Shown: piece by piece, positions 1 through 4,386 of the stretch
How positions within the stretch are numbered: the first letter of the stretch is position 1
Layout of the letters: each line of letters begins with the position of its first letter
NCBI GenBank assembly: GCA_007122815.1
Contig: SKSV01000370.1
Span: 1-5,804, forward strand
Direction of reading: 5' to 3'
Length of the DNA: 5,804 nt
DNA from: Trueperaceae bacterium
GTDB lineage: Bacteria; Deinococcota; Deinococci; Deinococcales; Trueperaceae
Program-made: the position numbers and the translations under genes
Notes under the pieces: model-generated
The model's input: only the letters and a program-made list of their open reading frames with translations
Databases searched by the model: none
What the model was told of the DNA's origin: nothing

Positions 1-335
1 ACGCCTTCGTGTCCATGCGCGACGTCGCGGCGTACGCGGTTGCGGCGTTGGATCACCCTGCCGCGCGCGACGCGACGCTGCCCATCGGCGGCCCCGAGGC
101 GCTCTCCTGGAGGGACGTCGTGGGTGTGTTCGAGCGGGTGCTCGGACGCCCGATCGAGCTGCGGACGGTGCCACCCGGTACGCCCATCGAGGGCGTGCCC
201 GAGGCGATCCTGCCACTCCTGGCTGGATTCGAGCAGTACGAGTCGCCGATCGACATGATGGACTCGGCGGCGGCGTTCGGGATCGAGCCGACTCCGCTGG
301 AGACCGTCGTCAGGGACATGATCCAGCCGGCTTGA
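1..335 (+). CDS. NmrA-like / SDR-family NAD(P)-binding protein, C-terminal part
   Basis: This is the last 110 or so codons of a gene that starts upstream; the frame is already open at base 3 and ends at TGA 333-335. The visible protein has a 'SMRDVAAYAVAAL' stretch followed by 'LPIGGPEALSWRDVV' and 'GRPIELRTVPPG'. This order is typical of the C-terminal substrate-binding half of atypical SDR proteins (NmrA-like / NAD(P)H-binding family), where a conserved 'xxRDVA' helix precedes a 'GGPE-xx-S/T' strand-turn. The N-terminal GxxGxxG nucleotide-binding motif would lie outside the window, so cofactor and reaction cannot be judged. Such proteins act in the cytoplasm as oxidoreductases, epimerase-like enzymes or redox sensors. 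No link to the downstream dehydrogenases is evident: 256 nt separate them. The family call is fairly safe; the substrate is unknown. Confidence 0.75.
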   Translation, partial: AFVSMRDVAAYAVAALDHPAARDATLPIGGPEALSWRDVVGVFERVLGRPIELRTVPPGTPIEGVPEAILPLLAGFEQYESPIDMMDSAAAFGIEPTPLETVVRDMIQPA

Positions 336-576
336 CCTCGGTGGCGCCCGGCGAGGCGCGCGCCGCGCTTCGCTGCAGGGTGGCAGCCACATCGATGACG
401 CGCCCGACTGCGTGCACTCCGTCAGAGCGCCGGCCAACGTCACCGTCGCGGTTGGGCGGTGCTTGAGCGGGCGGGCAGCGCGATCGGTGAGGGACCGTGT
501 GCGCTCGGTACCACGATCTCAGGACGCCGCCTACTAGCATGAACTTCCGCGAACGACTAACCAACCCGCCTCATTT

Positions 577-585
577 GGGAGGAGG
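577..585 (+). promoter_or_regulatory. Strong Shine-Dalgarno (GGGAGGAGG) fixing the GTG start at 592
   Basis: GGGAGGAGG lies 6 nt before GTG 592 and is a near-complete match to the anti-SD of 16S rRNA. It decides the start of the dehydrogenase, since the signal peptide begins directly at this GTG. The 256-nt gap upstream (336-591) shows no RNA gene and no coding frame I would trust. I could not find a convincing -35/-10 pair in it: TACTAG at 532-537 resembles a -10 but has no good -35 partner. Confidence 0.75.
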
Positions 586-591
586 CACACC

Positions 592-1911
592 GTGCCGCTC
601 AGCAGGAGAATCATTGCTTCAATCGCCGTCTTGGTACTGCTCTTGCCAGCGATGGCCCAGGAAGCCGACCTCGTCGACGTCGAGCTGGGGCTCGAACTGT
701 TCGCCGACGGCTTCACGGCCCCCGTGTACATGACCCCGCTGCCCGACGGCAGCGGCCAGTTCGTCGTGCTCGATCAGATCGGGGTCGTTTACGTCCTGAC
801 CGCCGAGGGTCAGCGCCTCGACGAGCCGTTCCTCGACTTGCGAGATCGCACGGTCGAGCTGCGCGAGGCGTTCGACGAGCGCGGCGTGCTGGGTATCGCG
901 TTCCACCCTGACTACGCCGAGAACCGCCGCTTCTACGTCCACTACAGCGCGCCACTTCGGGACGAGGCGCCCCAGAACTGGGACCACACGGCCCACATCT
1001 CCGAGTTCCTGGTCTCCCAGGAGGACGGCAACGTGGCCGACATGAACACGGAGCGCGTCATCCTGCAGGTCGATCAGCCGCAGTTCAACCACGACGGCGG
1101 CTCCATAGAGTTCGGCCCTGATGGCTACCTCTACATCGCCTTCGGCGACGGCGGTGGGGCGAACGACACCGCCATGGGCCACCCGCCCATCGGCCACGGC
1201 CAGGACTACAACACCCTGCTCGGCGCCATCCTGCGGATCGACATCGACCGCGGCTGGCCCGGCTACGCCATCCCGCAGGACAACCCGCTCGTCGGCCAGG
1301 AGGGCCGCGACGAGATCTACGCCTGGGGCATGCGCAACCCCTACCGCATGTCGTTCGACGCCGAGACCGGCGACCTGTACGTGGCGGACGTGGGGCAGAT
1401 CCTGTGGGAGGAAGTCAACCTGGTCAATGAGCCGGGCAACTACGGCTGGAACATCAAGGAAGGCACCCACTGCTTCGATCCGGCACGGAACTTCGAGCCG
1501 GCTGCAAGCTGCGCGGATGTCGGCCCGCACGGCTGGCCGCTTATAGACCCGGTCATCGAGTACCCCAACACCGGTCCGCGCGACAACGTCACCATCCACG
1601 GCGACCAGGAGGTCGGCACCACCGTGATCGGCGGCTACGTCTACCGTGGCAACGCCATCCCCGAGCTTCAGGGCATGTACGTCTACGGCGACTGGACGGC
1701 CAACCGCAACGAGGCCGCGGGCGTGATCTTCGCGGCAGCGCCGCAGGACGAGGGCCTGTGGTCGTGGCAGCAGCTGCACCGCTTCGATGGCTCCTACGTC
1801 CTGAGCTTCGGTCAGGGTGAGGACCACGAGCTCTACGTCACCGTGATCGATTCGCGCGGTCCCGCCGGCGAGTCGGGCAGGATCTACAAGTTGGTCCCGG
1901 GCTCGCAGTAA
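592..1911 (+). CDS. Secreted PQQ-dependent sugar dehydrogenase (GSDH beta-propeller)
   Basis: The protein is 439 aa and belongs to the glucose/sorbosone dehydrogenase family (soluble GDH / aldose sugar dehydrogenase type). These six-bladed beta-propellers bind PQQ and calcium and oxidise sugars outside the cytoplasm. Residues 1-22 are a signal peptide: Arg5-Arg6, a hydrophobic core at 7-19, and an AMA cleavage site at 20-22. Family motifs are ERGVLGIAFHP (96-106), FNHDGGSIEFGPDGYLY (165-181) with His167 as the likely catalytic base by analogy with soluble GDH, GDGGG (185-189), YAWGMRNPYR (243-252), ADVGQILWEEVN (265-276) and PGNYGW (281-286). Cys294 and Cys307 may form a disulfide. Length is normal for a single-domain member, and it has no haem motif, so an external electron acceptor is needed. 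The GTG start is set by the Shine-Dalgarno at 577-585. A paralogue follows downstream. Substrate is not predictable. Some GSDH-fold proteins do not bind PQQ, so activity is inferred. Confidence 0.9.
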   Translation: MPLSRRIIASIAVLVLLLPAMAQEADLVDVELGLELFADGFTAPVYMTPLPDGSGQFVVLDQIGVVYVLTAEGQRLDEPFLDLRDRTVELREAFDERGVLGIAFHPDYAENRRFYVHYSAPLRDEAPQNWDHTAHISEFLVSQEDGNVADMNTERVILQVDQPQFNHDGGSIEFGPDGYLYIAFGDGGGANDTAMGHPPIGHGQDYNTLLGAILRIDIDRGWPGYAIPQDNPLVGQEGRDEIYAWGMRNPYRMSFDAETGDLYVADVGQILWEEVNLVNEPGNYGWNIKEGTHCFDPARNFEPAASCADVGPHGWPLIDPVIEYPNTGPRDNVTIHGDQEVGTTVIGGYVYRGNAIPELQGMYVYGDWTANRNEAAGVIFAAAPQDEGLWSWQQLHRFDGSYVLSFGQGEDHELYVTVIDSRGPAGESGRIYKLVPGSQ

Positions 1912-1932
1912 CCGTTCCCGGCCATGCCACGT

Positions 1933-1963
1933 GTGGAGCGCATCCGGTTCGGGTGCGCTCCAC
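1933..1963 (+). terminator. Long intergenic hairpin: terminator, attenuator or mRNA stabiliser
   Basis: GTGGAGCGCA (1933-1942) and TGCGCTCCAC (1954-1963) are perfect reverse complements. The intervening bases extend the helix by a T-G wobble and three further pairs (CCG 1944-1946 with CGG 1950-1952), leaving a GTT loop. The result is a stem of about 14 pairs. It begins 21 nt after the stop codon of the first dehydrogenase. Only two T residues follow the stem, so it is not a classical U-tract terminator. In a high-GC genome it could still terminate transcription, or it could protect the upstream message and lower expression of the downstream gene. No promoter for the second dehydrogenase is obvious between the hairpin and its start, which favours partial read-through. 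Confidence 0.6.
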
Positions 1964-1982
1964 TTCATCGCATGACCACCTC

Positions 1983-1991
1983 GAGAGGAGA
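1983..1991 (+). promoter_or_regulatory. Shine-Dalgarno (GAGAGGAGA) fixing the GTG start at 1998
   Basis: GAGAGGAGA ends 6 nt before GTG 1998, the same spacing and start codon as in the upstream paralogue. It supports starting the second dehydrogenase at 1998. The reading frame is open back to GTG 1953, but that codon lies inside the hairpin stem and would put a polar segment of 15 residues in front of the signal peptide. Confidence 0.75.
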
Positions 1992-1997
1992 CATCGC

Positions 1998-3740
1998 GTG
2001 AAGCCCATCCAGATGCTCACGATCACGCTCGCTTCCCTGCTCTTCGCGGCCGCCTCCGGCCAGGGCGAGGGGTTGGGCCTGAGGCTGATAGCGGAGGGCT
2101 TCGACTCCCCGCTCTACCTTGCGGACCCGAACGACGGCACCGGCCGCCTGTTCATCGCTGACCAAGTCGGGTTGGTGTACGTGCTCAACGAGGACGGAGC
2201 CGTCGCGAGCGAACCGCTACTCGACATCCGCGACGGGCTCGCGCCCCGCCGCGAAGGGCTCGAGGAGCGCGGCCTGCTCGGCTTCGCCCTGCACCCCGAG
2301 TTCCCCGCCAAGGGCTGGGTCTACGTCCACTACAGCGCACCCCTGCGCGACGCCGCACCGCCGATCTGGAACCACACCCGGCGCGTCAGCGAGTTCGCCG
2401 TCTCGGCGGACGACCCCAACCGCGTGGACCCGGACTCGGAGCGCGTCCTGATCGAGCTGGACTGGCCGACCCACAAGCACAACGGCGGCGGCCTCGCCTT
2501 CGGTCCTGACGGCTACCTCTACATCGGCTTCGGCGACGGCGGCGGCGTGCACGGGGTAGGTGACCGGCCGGACTACCGTCGGCTGGACGAGCTCGAGGAC
2601 GGCGCGCGCTGGTGGCCCGAATGGCACCACTTCAACGAGCTCGCCGTCGACCTGGACTCCTGGTTCGGCAAGGTGTTGCGGATCGACGTCGACCGCGGGT
2701 TCCCGGGCTACGCCGTGCCCGCCGACAACCCCCTGATCGGCAAAGCGGGGCGCGACGAGATCTACGCCTGGGGCTTCCGGCAGCCGTACCGCTTCTCCTT
2801 CGACGCCGATACGGGCGACCTCTACGTCACCGCCACGAGCGAGATCGCCTGGGAGGCCGTCTACCGCGTGGACGCTCCGGGCAACTACGGGTGGCCGGTG
2901 CGCGAGGGGAGCCGCTGCGTCGACATCGAGACCCGCAGCGAGCTCGACAACTGCGCGACTGTCGGCCCGCGCGGCGAACCCTTGCGCGACGCCATCGTCG
3001 AGTACCCCAACCTCACGCTCGGCGAGGCCGGGATCGGCTCGGCCGTGGTCGGCGCCCACGTCTACCGCGGCAGCGCACTGCCCGACCTCCAGGGCCGGCT
3101 CGTCGTCGCCGATTGGAGCGCCGGGTTCACCGCCGCCGCCGGTCAGTTGCTCGCTGCCGATCCCGCCGACGCCGCCCCATGGCCGCTCGAACAGCTGCTG
3201 CAGCTCGACGCTTACGTGTTGAGCCTGGGCCAGGACGCCCGGGGCGAGCTCTACGTCCTCACGAACCGGGTCGTCGGCCTGGGCGAGGAGACCGGCCAGC
3301 TGTTCCAACTCGTCCCTGAGGAGGAGGCGCGCGCCGCGTTGCCGACTTCGGAGCGTGAAGAGGACGAGAGCGCTCCCGAGCCTAGCGAGCCGGGCGCCCT
3401 CGACGCGTCGACAGGCTGGTACACGTCTGATCAGGCCGCGGCCGGTCAGGCGGCGTACGAGCAGCACTGCGCCGCCTGCCACGAGAGCTCGATGGGCGGC
3501 GCCGGGCCGTTCCCGCCCATCACGGGGAACACCTTCTTCAGCCGCTGGGAGGGGCAGAGCGGGCTGGATCTGTACCGCTACGTCCACGCCACCATGCCAT
3601 TGGGAGAAGGCGGATCACTGAGCGAAGACACGTACCTCGACATCATGGCCCACTGGCTGCGCTTCCACGCCTACCCGGCCGGCCCCCAGCCGCTCGAAGA
3701 ACCCGAGCAACTGGCGCCGCTCGAGCTGCGGCGGCCGTGA
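1998..3740 (+). CDS. PQQ-type sugar dehydrogenase fused to C-terminal cytochrome c
   Basis: The protein is 580 aa with two domains. A signal peptide (about 1-21) is followed by a GSDH beta-propeller (about 25-440), clearly paralogous to the upstream protein: ERGLLGFALHP (90-100), KHNGGGLAFGPDGYLY (160-175) with His161 as candidate catalytic base, GDGGG (179-183), YAWGFRQPYR (256-265) and PGNYGW (294-299). An acidic, Pro/Ser/Glu-rich linker (about 441-470) leads to a cytochrome c domain (about 472-562) with CAACH (491-495) for covalent haem attachment and Met533 in ATMPLG as probable sixth ligand. The haem can accept electrons from PQQ inside the same chain and pass them to the respiratory chain. 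Compared with its neighbour it has about 20 extra residues after GDGGG (38 rather than 18 before the next shared strand). It also has TATSE (278-282) where the neighbour has ADVGQ, in the loop that in soluble GDH lies near calcium and PQQ. Domain calls are firm; substrate and retained PQQ use are inference. Confidence 0.9.
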   Translation: MKPIQMLTITLASLLFAAASGQGEGLGLRLIAEGFDSPLYLADPNDGTGRLFIADQVGLVYVLNEDGAVASEPLLDIRDGLAPRREGLEERGLLGFALHPEFPAKGWVYVHYSAPLRDAAPPIWNHTRRVSEFAVSADDPNRVDPDSERVLIELDWPTHKHNGGGLAFGPDGYLYIGFGDGGGVHGVGDRPDYRRLDELEDGARWWPEWHHFNELAVDLDSWFGKVLRIDVDRGFPGYAVPADNPLIGKAGRDEIYAWGFRQPYRFSFDADTGDLYVTATSEIAWEAVYRVDAPGNYGWPVREGSRCVDIETRSELDNCATVGPRGEPLRDAIVEYPNLTLGEAGIGSAVVGAHVYRGSALPDLQGRLVVADWSAGFTAAAGQLLAADPADAAPWPLEQLLQLDAYVLSLGQDARGELYVLTNRVVGLGEETGQLFQLVPEEEARAALPTSEREEDESAPEPSEPGALDASTGWYTSDQAAAGQAAYEQHCAACHESSMGGAGPFPPITGNTFFSRWEGQSGLDLYRYVHATMPLGEGGSLSEDTYLDIMAHWLRFHAYPAGPQPLEEPEQLAPLELRRP

Positions 3741-3750
3741 CTGCCTCTCC

Positions 3751-4203
3751 ATGCCGCCGCATCGAGCCCTGATGCGATACGTTCGGCTCGCCGGCGCCCT
3801 CGTGGCGCTGGCGAGCTGGGTCTCGGCGTCGGGCACCCTCGGTCCGGCCGCCGAAGACCCCTGGGGCCGCGCCGAACACGAACGGCTAGCGACGACGATG
3901 CTGGAGCGCTTGGGCGTCGAGGCCCGCCACGACTGCCCCGCCGAGCCGGCGTTCGTCGACCACTTCGGCACGCCCGTATGCGGCTACGTGAAGCTCGACT
4001 TCGACGCGGTGACGACCCTCCTCGTCGCCGAACTGGCGGGGCTCGACCAAATCGAGGTCCGGCGCGTCCACGCGTCTAGCGTCGAGGCCTACCTCGATCT
4101 TCGCGTCCATGGAGTGCAGCATCTGATCGACTACGTGCTCGAGTCGAACGTACGGGGCGAGCACTTGCTGCTCTGGTTCCTGCCGGATCTCGCTAGCCCG
4201 TAG
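3751..4203 (+). CDS. Small predicted secreted protein of unknown function
   Basis: I do not recognise this 150-aa protein. It has a probable signal peptide: basic residues (His4, Arg5, Arg9, Arg12), a hydrophobic run at about 13-24, and a likely cleavage site after VSA (24-26). The mature part is about 120 aa with two cysteines, Cys62 and Cys77, 15 apart, which could form a disulfide outside the cytoplasm. The centre (about 82-108) looks like alternating helix and strand, and the C-terminus carries a His-containing helix (HGVQHLIDYVLE, 120-131) and ends in LLLWFLPDLASP. It starts 10 nt after the cytochrome-fused dehydrogenase with no terminator between, so co-transcription is likely and a role in the same envelope process is possible. 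Neither start has a clear Shine-Dalgarno. ATG 3772 (143 aa) is an equally good start with a tidier signal peptide. Coding is supported by uninterrupted frame, codon bias and the signal peptide. Confidence 0.7.
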   Translation: MPPHRALMRYVRLAGALVALASWVSASGTLGPAAEDPWGRAEHERLATTMLERLGVEARHDCPAEPAFVDHFGTPVCGYVKLDFDAVTTLLVAELAGLDQIEVRRVHASSVEAYLDLRVHGVQHLIDYVLESNVRGEHLLLWFLPDLASP

Positions 4204-4281
4204 GCATCACGTCCTGAGCGCGGTCACCATCCTGCGATCGCACACCTCGTTCGCGGGCCGCCCTCGAGGTCCATCGCGCCA

Positions 4282-4310
4282 TTGACAGCACCGAAGTCGT
4301 GGACCATACT
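4282..4310 (+). promoter_or_regulatory. Sigma-70-type promoter upstream of the regulator/flavoprotein fusion
   Basis: TTGACA (4282-4287) is a perfect -35 hexamer. It is followed after exactly 17 nt by CATACT (4305-4310), which matches four of six positions of the -10 consensus. Predicted transcription start is near A4317, giving a 5' leader of about 70 nt to ATG 4387. It sits in the only AT-richer stretch of the window, and no competing gene overlaps it. Confidence 0.65.
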
Positions 4311-4328
4311 CACCAGAACGTGTATCAA

Positions 4329-4340
4329 GGACAAATGTCC
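4329..4340 (+). repeat. Small inverted repeat GGACA-AA-TGTCC, possible operator
   Basis: Two 5-nt arms (GGACA and TGTCC) flank an AA centre, about 12-23 nt downstream of the predicted transcription start. This is where a repressor could block early elongation or promoter clearance. The 2-nt centre is too short for an efficient RNA hairpin, so a DNA-binding site is the more likely reading. At this arm length it may also be chance. Confidence 0.3.
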
Positions 4341-4386
4341 CGATCGCCCACAACGCTGTGTCATACGCCGTTCGCAGAAGCACATC

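Noticed and set aside
343..364. GC-rich inverted repeats just after the first gene (GGCGC/GCGCC and GGCGCGCGCC) as a terminator
   Set aside because: No T tract and many alternative pairings in a very GC-rich stretch; a specific terminator cannot be supported.
497..733. Short plus-strand frame across the start of the first dehydrogenase
   Set aside because: It overlaps the signal peptide coding region in another frame, has no ribosome site and gives a Ser/Pro/Arg-rich product without features.
619..1968. Long open frame on the minus strand (449 codons) opposite the first dehydrogenase
   Set aside because: The plus-strand protein has clear family motifs and a signal peptide. The antisense product is low-complexity Val/Ala/Asp/Arg with no recognisable domain, typical of GC-rich shadow frames.
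1953..1997. Upstream GTG extension of the second dehydrogenase
   Set aside because: This start lies inside the hairpin and adds a polar segment before the signal peptide; GTG 1998 has an ideal Shine-Dalgarno.
2217..3587. Long open frame on the minus strand (456 codons) opposite the cytochrome-fused dehydrogenase
   Set aside because: Same relative frame and composition as the other antisense frame, caused by codon bias; no domain or ribosome site supports it.
4233..4242. Perfect palindrome TGCGATCGCA in the spacer before the flavoprotein gene
   Set aside because: It contains GCGATCGC, a frequent chance palindrome in GC-rich DNA. It lies about 40 nt upstream of the -35 and is not repeated elsewhere in the spacers.
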